A stretch of 61,114 bases of DNA, from positions 1 through 61,114 of the forward strand of contig NZ_JXMS01000009.1 of the NCBI RefSeq assembly GCF_001672295.1. Reading direction: 5' to 3'. This document shows, in pieces, positions 15,382-23,597 of the stretch. The first letter of the stretch is position 1, and each line of letters opens with the position of its first letter. Made by a program: the position numbers and the translations under genes. The notes under the pieces are model-generated. The model did no database searches and was not told the DNA's origin. It saw nothing but the letters and a program-made list of their open reading frames with translations. This DNA is from Halodesulfovibrio spirochaetisodalis. GTDB taxonomy: Bacteria; Desulfobacterota; Desulfovibrionia; Desulfovibrionales; Desulfovibrionaceae.

Positions 15382-15522
15382 TTATTCTTTATCTGTTTTT
15401 TTAGTATCGTCCAGAGAAACTCCCTGGTCAGAATCCGGGAATCAGTTTCCCCAGTTTCGAATAAATCGCACGATAAAAAACACAGCAACAATTGCTGCGA
15501 GATACGATGAAAAGTCTTTCAT
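15382..15522 (-). CDS. Candidate selenoprotein 1: 46-residue single-helix membrane protein with in-frame UGA
   Basis: The minus-strand frame opens MKDFSSYLAAIVAV, forms one membrane helix (about residues 6-20), then RFIRNWGN, an in-frame UGA at codon 27, and a hydrophilic tail FPDSDQGVSLDD...KKTDKE to TAA. GGAG lies 8 nt before the ATG. The tail after UGA is acidic/lysine-rich, as a real C-terminus would be, and an intrinsic terminator follows TAA directly. A hairpin with a G-starting loop begins 14 nt past UGA. Reading UGA as selenocysteine gives one Sec next to the membrane and no Cys. Alternatives: a 26-residue protein ending at UGA, or a nonsense mutation. Family not recognised. Confidence 0.5.
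15411..15427 (-). promoter_or_regulatory. SECIS-like hairpin, candidate selenoprotein 1
   Basis: The minus-strand RNA CCAGGGAGUUUCUCUGG forms a 7-bp stem with one G-U pair and loop GUU. The loop starts 21 nt after the UGA, inside the roughly 16-37 nt window known for bacterial SECIS elements, and begins with G followed by U, as SelB-binding loops do. The hairpin is inside the coding frame. Confidence 0.5.
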
Positions 15523-15675
15523 TAAAAAAGCTCCAGACCTGCATAGATGATAATAACCATGCGTAAGAATTATTGTGCAGTCAATTTTACAATAGCGAGT
15601 TCAGTTGTGCGGAAAAATCTGTGTATATTTTCCCTGAGGATCAAAAATATAACAGGCAGTTTCATATGGCAAATG

Positions 15676-15703
15676 AAAAGGGCGGCTTAATTGCCGCCCT
15701 TTT
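15676..15703 (-). terminator. Intrinsic terminator after candidate selenoprotein gene 2
   Basis: Perfect stem AAAAGGGCGGC with complement followed by TTTT-CATTT on the minus strand, starting 6 nt after the TAG stop. It ends the hisD-purC-fabI transcription unit together with this gene. Confidence 0.88.
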
Positions 15704-15708
15704 ACAAG

Positions 15709-15885
15709 CTATTTGCAGTTGTACTTTTTCTTTTTAGCAGAACCGCATGAGCATCCTGACGAGGAGCCTCCCCGTCCGTCAAAGCTGATGCCTCAACCCG
15801 AAGGTTTATGGCCTTTAGGAACAACTTTGATGCAGACGAGTGCTATGATCACTAACCCTATAATGGGTATGAGGTACTCAAGCAT
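15709..15885 (-). CDS. Candidate selenoprotein 2: 58-residue membrane protein with in-frame UGA and Cys-rich tail
   Basis: The minus-strand frame begins MLEYLIPIIGLVIIALVC at an ATG with a strong AAAGGAGG site 6 nt upstream. After one membrane helix come KVVPKGHKPSG, an in-frame UGA at codon 31, then GISFDGRGGSSSGCSCGSA and a Lys-rich end with a last Cys, closed by TAG. A terminator starts 6 nt past TAG. It begins 24 bp after the fabI stop, so it is the last gene of hisD-purC-fabI. If UGA is Sec, the protein has G-U-G next to the membrane and a nearby CSC pair. The layout (one helix, Gly/Ser-rich tail, Cys) recalls FeoB-associated Cys-rich proteins; homology is not claimed. Alternatives: a 30-residue protein or a nonsense mutation. 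Confidence 0.6.
15758..15776 (-). promoter_or_regulatory. SECIS-like hairpin, candidate selenoprotein 2
   Basis: The minus-strand RNA GACGGGGAGGCUCCUCGUC forms an 8-bp stem with one G-U pair and loop GGC. The loop starts 24 nt after the UGA. Outside it, GCAUC just after the UGA can pair with GAUGC past the hairpin, extending the structure to the UGA itself. It has the same form as the hairpin in the neighbouring small gene but a different sequence. Confidence 0.55.
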
Positions 15886-15909
15886 ACAAGCCTCCTTTCG
15901 GATTCTCCG

Positions 15910-16683
15910 CTACTTAACGCCAATGCCTACCACATGGTATCCGCAGTCAACGTGCAGGACTTCACCGGTAACGCCGGATGAAAGGTCAGAGGCAAGGTAC
16001 AGTGCAGAACGTCCCACATCCTGTGTGGTAACGTTGCGCTGTTGCGGAGCATTTTCTTCAATGTAGTTAAGAATTTTACGGAAACCGGAAATGCCGGATG
16101 CAGCAAGAGTTTTAATCGGGCCTGCGCTGATGGCATTAATGCGGACATTTTTCTCGCCGAGATCAACGGCAAGGTAACGTACGCTGGCTTCAAGAGCTGC
16201 TTTGGCAACACCCATTACGTTGTAGTTAGTAATAACCTTTTCAGCGCCGTAATAGGAGAGGGTGATAACTGATGCGTTATCAGTGAGCAGATGCTCAAAA
16301 GCACCACAGACAGCTGTCAGCGAGTAAGCAGAAATGTCCATGGCAAGTTTGAAACCGTCACGGGAAGTTTCAATGAAACGACCCTGAAGGTCTTTACGGT
16401 CAGCAAATCCGATGGAGTGAACAATAATATCCACGCCACCCCATTTTTCTTCAACCAGTTTTGCAGCGGCAGCAATTTCTTCATCACTGCTGACATCACA
16501 CTGGAAGATAAAATCACCCTCGAGTTCTTCACAGATAGGCTCAACGCGTTTTTTTAACGCATCGCCGAGGAAGTTGAACGCAAGTTGTGCGCCTTGTTCT
16601 TTGAATTCTTTGGCAATGCCGTATGCAATACTTTTATTGTTGGCAACACCCAGAATCAGGGCTCGTTTCCCTTCAAGAAGCAT
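15910..16683 (-). CDS. fabI: Enoyl-[acyl-carrier-protein] reductase (NADH), FabI
   Basis: A 257-residue short-chain dehydrogenase-type reductase for the last step of each fatty-acid elongation cycle. LILGVANNKSIAYGIAK is the FabI cofactor loop. The catalytic Tyr and Lys are in YNVMGVAK (YxxxxxxK), and AISAGPIKTLAASGI is the substrate-loop region. Length and order match the family. GGAG stands 5 nt before the ATG. It follows hisD and purC with a 65-bp gap and precedes the small UGA-containing gene by 24 bp. Confidence 0.97.
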   Translation of the reverse strand: MLLEGKRALILGVANNKSIAYGIAKEFKEQGAQLAFNFLGDALKKRVEPICEELEGDFIFQCDVSSDEEIAAAAKLVEEKWGGVDIIVHSIGFADRKDLQGRFIETSRDGFKLAMDISAYSLTAVCGAFEHLLTDNASVITLSYYGAEKVITNYNVMGVAKAALEASVRYLAVDLGEKNVRINAISAGPIKTLAASGISGFRKILNYIEENAPQQRNVTTQDVGRSALYLASDLSSGVTGEVLHVDCGYHVVGIGVK

Positions 16684-16748
16684 AGGAACTCCATTTCAGT
16701 TTGTCTGCATGTAAGCAGACTTCTACGGTATTATTGTGGTTGCACTCA

Positions 16749-17645
16749 TTAGAATAGCAGTGTTTGCCCTGTAAGTATAGTGTAGGCCTCAGCGTACTTT
16801 TTGCCAGTTTCGGCAACAACTTCTTCAGGTAATGCAGGTGCAGGAGGAGTTTTATCCCAGTCCTGTGTGCTGAGCCAGTCACGCAGGTATTGCTTGTCAA
16901 AGCTAGGCTGTCCTTTACCCGGTGTGTAGCTGGACTTAGGCCAGAAGCGGGAAGAGTCCGGTGTGAGAACTTCATCAATAAGAGTCAGTTCACCGTCAAC
17001 CATACCGAATTCAAACTTGGTATCAGCGATGATGATACCTTTATCTTCTGCGAAATCACGACCTTCAGAGAAAATGCGCAAACTTACATCTGCTACTTTT
17101 TCGGCAAGTTCTTTGCCAATCATTTCTGTAGCACGTTCAACAGAAATGTTTTCGTCATGGTCACCGAGTTCTGCTTTAGTGGAAGGAGTAAAGAGCGGAG
17201 TCGGGAATTTTTCAGACTCAACCATACCTTCCGGCAGTTCGTAACCGCATACGGAACCGGTTTTCTGGTAATCTTTCCAGCCGGAACCTGAAATGTGACC
17301 ACGCACAATGCATTCGATAGGAAGCGGCTTTGCTTTTTTAACAAGCACAGAGCGACCTTCTAATTCATCTGCATACTTGTGCAGCGGCTCTGGAAAATCT
17401 TTTACGTCAGATGCGATGAGGTGGTTGGCAATGATGTGCTCAAACTTTTTCATCCAGAACAAGGTGATCTGGTTAAGGATAACACCTTTGTATGGAATCG
17501 GTTCTGCCATAATTACATCGAATGCTGACATGCGGTCGGTTGTAACAATAAGTAGACTGGAATCGTCAATTTCGTAGATATCGCGAACTTTACCGCGGGA
17601 AAGAAGCGGGTAATCAGTAATTGTTGTCTGCGTAACGACTTTCAT
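16749..17645 (-). CDS. purC: SAICAR synthase, PurC
   Basis: A 298-residue phosphoribosylaminoimidazole-succinocarboxamide synthase, joining CAIR and aspartate with ATP in purine synthesis. Visible family blocks are [52 protein letters not shown] and [15 protein letters not shown]. Length matches the longer (about 300-residue) bacterial and yeast type. AGGAG precedes the ATG. It starts 20 bp after hisD; histidine and purine synthesis share AICAR, which makes this grouping logical. Confidence 0.97.
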   Translation of the reverse strand: MKVVTQTTITDYPLLSRGKVRDIYEIDDSSLLIVTTDRMSAFDVIMAEPIPYKGVILNQITLFWMKKFEHIIANHLIASDVKDFPEPLHKYADELEGRSVLVKKAKPLPIECIVRGHISGSGWKDYQKTGSVCGYELPEGMVESEKFPTPLFTPSTKAELGDHDENISVERATEMIGKELAEKVADVSLRIFSEGRDFAEDKGIIIADTKFEFGMVDGELTLIDEVLTPDSSRFWPKSSYTPGKGQPSFDKQYLRDWLSTQDWDKTPPAPALPEEVVAETGKKYAEAYTILTGQTLLF

Positions 17646-17665
17646 GTGAGAACTCCTGCAAGGGG

Positions 17666-18973
17666 TTAATTTTTTAAGCGGGTTTCTGCGGAACGGGCGT
17701 GTGCTTCTAGTCCTTCAAGACGTGCAAGACGCGCAATTTTTGGCGCATTCTTTTGCGTAAAGGAAGCCGACGCAGCAATAATGCTGGATTTTTTTGTGAA
17801 GGTTTCAACGGACAGAGCCGATGAAAAACGTGCAGTTCCGTTTGTCGGCAGCACGTGGTTAGGGCCTGCAAAGTAATCACCGACAGGTTCCGGAGAGTTG
17901 GCGCCCATAAAAATGGCACCAGCGTTGCGGATTGTCGGTAACAACGCCCAAGGATCTTCAACAATAACTTCCAGATGCTCAGGTGCAACATTGTTGGAAA
18001 GCTCCACAGCAGTTGCCATGTCTGGAGTAACAACAATAGCACTCCAGTCTTTCAGGGCGGTTGCGGCAATTTCATTGCGCGGGAGCAGTGCGGTCTGCGT
18101 GCCAAGCTCTTCGCGAACAGCGCTTGCGAGCTGCTCGTCGTCTGTCACAAGAATGGCTGACGCAAGCGGATCGTGCTCTGCTTGTGAGAGCATGTCTGCG
18201 GCAATTTGCACAGGGTTTCCGGTTTTGTCTGCAAGGATAAGAATCTCGCTTGGACCGGCGACCATGTCGATGCCGACCGTACCGATAAACATACGTTTAG
18301 CGGTAGTCACAAAGATATTTCCCGGACCGGCAATAACATCTACAGCAGGAATGGTTTCTGTGCCGTAGGCAAGGGCGGCAATAGCCCATGCACTGCCACA
18401 GGCAAACACATCGGTGATGCCAAGATGATGCGCGGCTGCGAGAATATACTGATTGGGAACGCCGTCAGCACGTGGCGGTGAGACAACGCAGATGTTTTCT
18501 ACGCCGGCAACCTGTGCTGGGATAACGTTCATAAGCATACTGGAGATAAGCGGGGTGTCACCGCCTTGTCCGCCCGGTACATAGAGCCCGGCACGGTCAA
18601 CAGGGCGCACCACCTGTCCCAAAATGGTTCCGTCTTCGCTTGTGGTGAACCAGGATTTCTCTTTCTGGTTTTCGTGGAACGTACGGATATTGTGTGCAGC
18701 TTCTTTGATGATATCAAAGTCTTCTGCAGGAATGTCCTGAGCAGCTTTAGCCAGAGTTGCTTCAGAAACGCGCACCATATCCTCAGTAAACGAAGGGCAG
18801 TCAAACTTTTGCGTGTAATGAACAAGAGCCTTATCCCCTTCTGTATGCACATGATGCAGGATTTCACGCACCACAGGTTCAACAGAATTGTCAGGGTTAT
18901 CCCGTCCAGCGAGAAGTTCCCTGATTCCCTTCCAGTCATCGTTGGACTGGTAGCTGATCATACGACAGGGCAT
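17666..18973 (-). CDS. hisD: Histidinol dehydrogenase, HisD
   Basis: A 435-residue enzyme oxidising L-histidinol to histidine with NAD in two steps, zinc-dependent. The N-terminal NAD region shows [43 protein letters not shown] and the zinc/catalytic segments SQAEHDP and NVAPEHLEV are intact, and [14 protein letters not shown] closes the core. I kept the first ATG (MPCRMIS) because AGGAG lies 5 nt before it, although MISYQ four codons later is possible. It is the first gene of hisD-purC-fabI-small gene. Confidence 0.97.
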   Translation of the reverse strand: MPCRMISYQSNDDWKGIRELLAGRDNPDNSVEPVVREILHHVHTEGDKALVHYTQKFDCPSFTEDMVRVSEATLAKAAQDIPAEDFDIIKEAAHNIRTFHENQKEKSWFTTSEDGTILGQVVRPVDRAGLYVPGGQGGDTPLISSMLMNVIPAQVAGVENICVVSPPRADGVPNQYILAAAHHLGITDVFACGSAWAIAALAYGTETIPAVDVIAGPGNIFVTTAKRMFIGTVGIDMVAGPSEILILADKTGNPVQIAADMLSQAEHDPLASAILVTDDEQLASAVREELGTQTALLPRNEIAATALKDWSAIVVTPDMATAVELSNNVAPEHLEVIVEDPWALLPTIRNAGAIFMGANSPEPVGDYFAGPNHVLPTNGTARFSSALSVETFTKKSSIIAASASFTQKNAPKIARLARLEGLEAHARSAETRLKN

Positions 18974-19006
18974 ACTGGCTCCTAATCAAATAAGGTTCAT
19001 AAAACT

Positions 19007-19040
19007 AAATCCGACGCACCATCCTTATAAGAGGGCGTCG
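19007..19040 (-). terminator. Probable terminator after the porin gene
   Basis: Inverted repeat CCGACGC...GCGTCGG with a 17-nt centre and a weak T-rich tail on the minus strand. It lies between the porin stop and the hisD start. Confidence 0.55.
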
Positions 19041-19090
19041 GAAAAGTCGAGTCGATCATGTTGAGACACTGGATACAATTAACATGTTCG

Positions 19091-20512
19091 TCAAAATTCA
19101 TAATCTAAAAGAAATATAGCACGATACGCGTCGCGTGTGTCAGATGTTCCCCATACTTCCGGATCAACTTCTATGTGAATGTAGCCCAGCCTGATAATCA
19201 GGTTGAGGCGTTCATCCAGTTTCAGGGTAGATTCTGTATCGAGTTCAATAAGCCAGTCTTTTGTGGTGAGGTAGGTGCCCCAGTTATTTCGGTACCCGCC
19301 TTGAAGCAGTTCCGTGGAAAACCGATTGTTTTTAACTATGGAAGGGCTGTTTGTGCCGCGCATGTAGAGTAGTTTTATGGATGAAGTGAAAAAGTTGATG
19401 AGGCTTAAATCATCTACAAGCAAGCCCAGAGTCCAGCGCCCTGTGGCGTCCTGCAGGATAAGGGTGCTTTCTGTAGTAATTGCTGTGCGATAGTAACCGA
19501 AATCGGTAAGTCCCCATTGGTTGGAGACAAACGGCATTCTGCCTGCTCCATTTTCATAGGAGTTTGCATTATCTCCGCTACCCCACCAACCAAGAATACC
19601 TAACGTGTAATGGCGGAATCGCCAGTCGAGTTCGCCGAGTAATACAGCGCCTTCTCTGCTGGCAGGATCGTTACCACCATAGAGTGTTCCCCACATGAGA
19701 TCACTCTTGAATACAAAGTCGCAGGGGAGATGGTATTTGCCGGAGAATCCTGTCCAGAATGCCCACGGGTCACCGGAAAAATCTGAAAAGCCGTTCCAGA
19801 TGCCTATGTTACTACCATCAATCCAGGCAGAACCAAGCGGGTCACCTGAAACATTTTTTCCAAAATTAGAATATAAGACATATGGGGTTGAAATTTGGGA
19901 GCCAGCTGCGCATTTGACAGCCAGAGAGTATATATCCATTGTACGGTTCGATACAGTTTCATTTGGCCTGTCGTACGGTCTGCCCCATACGATGCTTCCG
20001 CTGAAAACATCTGTAAATTTATATGCCAAGGCAATAGCTGCGACAGTATCGTCTAAAATGATCGAGCCGCCAATCTGGTTGGGCATATGGACAGAAATGA
20101 GTCCGGCTCTTCCCCGAAATTCGCTGTCTTCCGGTTGGACATGTACGAAGAGTTGTGAGGTCTGTACGTTAACGCCCTGCGAGCCGATCTGCCCACCGGT
20201 AAACTCACCATAGCCGTACTCGTCACCATCATCGACTCCCCAATAGGTATCCACTTCAAAGAGTCCTGTGGCAGAAACTGCATCATCAGGGTTTACATCA
20301 AACTGGAGCTGGAAGTACTGAGCTCCGCGGAAGTTATTATTAACCTCTTGTTCAGAGTAGGGTGATTCAAACCCCAGAGTAGAGCCGGTTGACCATTGAG
20401 TAAAGACTTGCAATGTGCCGGAAGGGCGAACTTCGAAGGCTGCACATGGAATAGAGAAACTAAGAAAAGCAAGAATAAAAGCCATTGTCAGTGCATAGTA
20501 CGTCTCTCTCAT
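19091..20512 (-). CDS. Outer-membrane porin of the Desulfovibrio homotrimeric type
   Basis: A 473-residue outer-membrane beta-barrel. The signal peptide (about 25 residues, hydrophobic AFILAFLSFSIPCAAF) is followed by FEVRPSGTLQVFTQWS and alternating aromatic strands. The chain ends LLDYEF, with the C-terminal Phe required for BAM insertion. This N-terminus and length fit the 'outer membrane homotrimeric porin' family that is abundant in Desulfovibrio, which is one basis for the host assignment. It should allow passive entry of small solutes. It is divergent from uvrC. Confidence 0.85.
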   Translation of the reverse strand: MRETYYALTMAFILAFLSFSIPCAAFEVRPSGTLQVFTQWSTGSTLGFESPYSEQEVNNNFRGAQYFQLQFDVNPDDAVSATGLFEVDTYWGVDDGDEYGYGEFTGGQIGSQGVNVQTSQLFVHVQPEDSEFRGRAGLISVHMPNQIGGSIILDDTVAAIALAYKFTDVFSGSIVWGRPYDRPNETVSNRTMDIYSLAVKCAAGSQISTPYVLYSNFGKNVSGDPLGSAWIDGSNIGIWNGFSDFSGDPWAFWTGFSGKYHLPCDFVFKSDLMWGTLYGGNDPASREGAVLLGELDWRFRHYTLGILGWWGSGDNANSYENGAGRMPFVSNQWGLTDFGYYRTAITTESTLILQDATGRWTLGLLVDDLSLINFFTSSIKLLYMRGTNSPSIVKNNRFSTELLQGGYRNNWGTYLTTKDWLIELDTESTLKLDERLNLIIRLGYIHIEVDPEVWGTSDTRDAYRAIFLLDYEF

Positions 20513-20655
20513 TCTCTATTTAAACCTCTGATAGTAAAGTGTATTTTTACGCTATGAAGTGTGGGTATAGATGGGGATGATATTTTAGACTGTGTATTTT
20601 TTCGACCAGATTGCAGCGGTATGAGAGATTGTAGAAAAATGGTATATGGATACGT

Positions 20656-22506
20656 ATGGAACCGATTGATTTGAAAACGATTCCCGTTTCTCCGGGAGTC
20701 TATCTATATAAAGATGTACACGGGCGTGTGGTCTATGTGGGGAAAGCCAAACATCTCCGCAAACGTGTGGCGTCGTATTTTCGTCCGCCGGAGACACAGA
20801 CACCTAAGACACGGGCAATGCTCCGGCAGGCTCAGTCCATTACAACGCTGATCACTACAACTGAAAAGGAAGCGTTGCTTCTTGAAGCAAGTCTCATCAA
20901 GAAGCACAAACCGCGGTATAATATTCTGCTGCGGGATGATAAGCAGTATGTTCTTTTCAAATTGAATAAAAAGCATCGCTGGCCTCGCCTTACGCTTACC
21001 CGAAAAGTTCTTAAGGATGGTTCAAAGTATTTTGGACCCTTTACCTCTTCCCATTCTGCTTGGCAGACGCTCAAGGCAGTCCACAAGGTATTCAAGCTTC
21101 GCAGGTGTTCAGACAGGGCTTTTTCCAACAGGGTTCGACCTTGTTTGTATCATCATATGGGCCAGTGCATGGCACCATGTTGTCTTGAGATTTCTCATGA
21201 AGAATACTCAGAACAGGTACAGCGCGTGGAATTGCTTCTTTCGGGTAAATCCAATGAACTAGTGGAAGTGCTGACTGCGAAAATGTACGCGGCTTCAGAA
21301 GCTATGGAGTTTGAAACAGCAGCGCAATTGCGGGATCAGATTAAAGCCGTAGAAGTGACAGTAGAAGCGCAAGCTGCCGTTATTCCAACAGCACATGATA
21401 TGGATGTGATCGGACTGGGCGAAACTGACGCAGGGCTGGCGCTCGGCATTCTGTTTATCCGCGGTGGCATTCTTATCGACAAGAAGTACTACTTCTGGGC
21501 AGGGCTTGATCTCGAAGAAGCCCCTGAATTGCTGCTGACCTTCCTTTCTCAGTACTACAATGCGAACAGCTTTGTTCCTTCGCGTGTGGTTGTTCCGTGG
21601 GGCAACGATGTGCTGGGTGATGAAACTGAAGCTGAGCCGCTTGCGGCTCATGCAGAAGCATTAACAGAGCTCAGAGGCATGCAGGTGCGTGTTGCTCCGC
21701 CTCGAAATGATACTGAAAGCAAACTGGTCACCATGGCGACAGCCAACGCGATTGATGATTCTAAAAATAAACGGATTGTCAGCCCGCTTGCCATTCTCCA
21801 AAAACGTCTTGGTATGTCAGTAGAGGCATATCGCACTGAGATTGTGGATGTTTCACACACGTCTGGTAAGGATACGAGAGTTGGTATGGTCGTGTTTGAA
21901 GGGGAGCAGCCTGCAAAAGATCAGTACAGAACCTACGCCTTTACAGACGAAGAAGGCGGCGGGGATGATTACGGTGTCCTCGCATTATGGATGGAGCGCC
22001 GGTTGAATTCCGGTCCGCCGTGGCCAGATTTATTACTGATTGATGGTGGCCGCGGGCAATTGAATGCTGTGACAAGCGTTTTGGAAGCACACGGGAAGAG
22101 TGGGTTGTTCACCGTAATATCCATTGCCAAAGCAAGAAAAGATGAGACCGGTAGGGCAGACAGGCGCAAAGGGAATATTGAAGACCGGATTTTCCTTCCG
22201 GGGCGTTCAAATCCGCTCCAGTTAAAAGCCGGAGCACCGGAGTTGCTGTTGTTGCAGCATATGCGTGATCTTTGCCATGACTATTCCATTGGAAGGCACC
22301 GTAAAGCTCGTGCGGGCAGGGCATTATCTGGTGAGCTTCAGCGTATTTCAGGAATTGGTCCAACCATGGCGAAAAAGCTGTGGGCACAATATTCATCTGT
22401 TAAAGAGATGGCCGAGGCATCTGTTAAGGATTTAATGCAGATAGACGGAGTAGGTAAAAAAAAGGCAGAAGCCATTTATAAGGGGTTGTCAGTTTTTCGT
22501 GGGTAA
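20656..22506 (+). CDS. uvrC: Excinuclease ABC subunit C, UvrC
   Basis: A 616-residue nucleotide-excision repair endonuclease that makes both incisions. The GIY-YIG domain opens with SPGVYLYKDVHGRVVYVGKA. The UVR domain near residues 205-240 (MEFETAAQLRDQIKAVE) contacts UvrB. The RNase H-like nuclease follows (VVDVSHTSGKDT, DLLLIDGGRGQLNA), and tandem helix-hairpin-helix motifs (ISGIGPTMAKKL, IDGVGKKKAEAI) end the chain. All parts are present at normal length. The ribosome-binding site is weak. Confidence 0.97.
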   Translation: MEPIDLKTIPVSPGVYLYKDVHGRVVYVGKAKHLRKRVASYFRPPETQTPKTRAMLRQAQSITTLITTTEKEALLLEASLIKKHKPRYNILLRDDKQYVLFKLNKKHRWPRLTLTRKVLKDGSKYFGPFTSSHSAWQTLKAVHKVFKLRRCSDRAFSNRVRPCLYHHMGQCMAPCCLEISHEEYSEQVQRVELLLSGKSNELVEVLTAKMYAASEAMEFETAAQLRDQIKAVEVTVEAQAAVIPTAHDMDVIGLGETDAGLALGILFIRGGILIDKKYYFWAGLDLEEAPELLLTFLSQYYNANSFVPSRVVVPWGNDVLGDETEAEPLAAHAEALTELRGMQVRVAPPRNDTESKLVTMATANAIDDSKNKRIVSPLAILQKRLGMSVEAYRTEIVDVSHTSGKDTRVGMVVFEGEQPAKDQYRTYAFTDEEGGGDDYGVLALWMERRLNSGPPWPDLLLIDGGRGQLNAVTSVLEAHGKSGLFTVISIAKARKDETGRADRRKGNIEDRIFLPGRSNPLQLKAGAPELLLLQHMRDLCHDYSIGRHRKARAGRALSGELQRISGIGPTMAKKLWAQYSSVKEMAEASVKDLMQIDGVGKKKAEAIYKGLSVFRG

Positions 22507-23029
22507 CAGAATGAGGTTGTGAGGTTGTACTCACACAATAGTATGTGCCACTCTTGCTTATCACTGCTTTGGTGTAGCTATACCATAAAAATATTTAAAT
22601 TTGTTGCATAAATATACAAAAAGTGACTACAACTAGAATCGTTAAGTTTGCAGCAGTTAATAGACTAATAAATATTGATTGAAAGCAGAATAACGAAGGA
22701 TAGTTAGAAAAGTGGTTGAGTACGTCGCGAAATGGCGTTATGTTAGCGTGTACTTACAATGTGAAAAAAAACACTACTTTTTCAGAAAATTACATCAAGG
22801 TCGTAGACGTAAGTATTTTATTGGTGTATCTGGGAAATATAGATATATATTTGGGAGTTTGTATAGGGTGTTGCTTTAACGAAAAACATGAGGGGGATAT
22901 CTTCTACATTAGGCGTAGTGTGGAGATATATGAAGCATACTAGTGATCTACACAATAAAGTCCCATAATGGCGTATTGGGGTGTGATAGAGTCCGGTGTG
23001 TCTCCTCGTAGCAATGTGTAGGGAGAGTA
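22507..23029. other. AT-rich intergenic region
   Basis: About 520 bp without a convincing gene. A short hairpin (TGTGAG/CTCACA) just after uvrC may help end its transcript. The remainder is AT-rich and likely holds the promoter of the CII-like gene. A 75-codon plus-strand frame at 22716-22943 has no ribosome-binding site or recognisable domain. Confidence 0.5.
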
Positions 23030-23320
23030 ATGATGCGTTCTGAGTTGACTAAAATTGTTCATGAACTGGTGTTAAACAGTCCAATTCCAGCTAAAGCACT
23101 CGCGAAAGAAATCGGTAAACCGTATTCTACCTTGCTCCGCGAAGTGAACCCGTATGATGCAGGAGCTAAGTTGGGTGTTGAAACATTGATGGACATTATG
23201 AAGAAAACTGGAAACATTGAACCATTAGAGTACATTGCTCAAGAAATGGGATTTGCAATTGTAGATCCAAAACTTATGACAGAGCCAAGTGACACTGCAA
23301 GTCTTGCTGAAATTGCGTAG
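23030..23320 (+). CDS. Phage CII-like regulatory protein (CP76 family)
   Basis: A 96-residue protein resembling the phage regulatory protein CII of P2/CP76 type (PF06892). The N-terminal helix-turn-helix is seen in LVLNSPIPAKALAKEIGKPY with STLLREVNP, and AKLGVETLMDIMKKTGNIEPLEYIAQEMG is the second conserved half. GGGAGAG precedes two adjacent ATG codons; either can start. No other phage gene lies nearby, so this is a solitary, probably domesticated, regulator. A strong terminator follows. Confidence 0.75.
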   Translation: MMRSELTKIVHELVLNSPIPAKALAKEIGKPYSTLLREVNPYDAGAKLGVETLMDIMKKTGNIEPLEYIAQEMGFAIVDPKLMTEPSDTASLAEIA

Positions 23321-23368
23321 CAAGTAGTTACTCATTAGTACGTTGAGACTTACAGTCTCTGTCGATTT

Positions 23369-23400
23369 TTAAGAGACCTGTTTTTACAGGTCTCTTTTTA
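23369..23400 (+). terminator. Intrinsic terminator
   Basis: Stem AAGAGACCTGT/ACAGGTCTCTT with a T run, after the CII-like gene. Confidence 0.92.
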
Positions 23401-23472
23401 TTTGGCATAGATGGTGCGAAGCTGGCGAATAACTCTGGAGCCAGTAATTTCTTTTACCATCTCGTTCCATAC

Positions 23473-23515
23473 AAAAAAAACAGCGTCTTACATGCGGTTT
23501 GCATGCAAGACGCTG
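23473..23515 (-). terminator. Intrinsic terminator of mnmA
   Basis: Stem CAGCGTCTTGCATG with CATGTAAGACGCTG and eight T on the minus strand, 80 bp after the mnmA stop. Confidence 0.9.
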
Positions 23516-23597
23516 GAGCTATTAAATGACTGGTCGGGCGGAGCAACTGTGCAGAGTAAACACTAGGTTCGTTTCTGCCGAGTCAGGCGCTGCGCGA

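Noticed and set aside
15320-15550. 76-codon plus-strand frame across candidate selenoprotein 1
   Set aside because: No domain or ribosome-binding site; it runs through the terminator of the minus-strand small gene.
15382-15885. Both UGA-containing small genes as plain pseudogenes
   Set aside because: Not excluded, but two unrelated small genes with the same UGA-hairpin spacing, intact frames after the UGA and terminators after the second stop make independent nonsense mutations the weaker reading.
22716-22943. 75-codon plus-strand frame downstream of uvrC
   Set aside because: No ribosome-binding site, irregular composition, no domain; treated as chance in AT-rich DNA.
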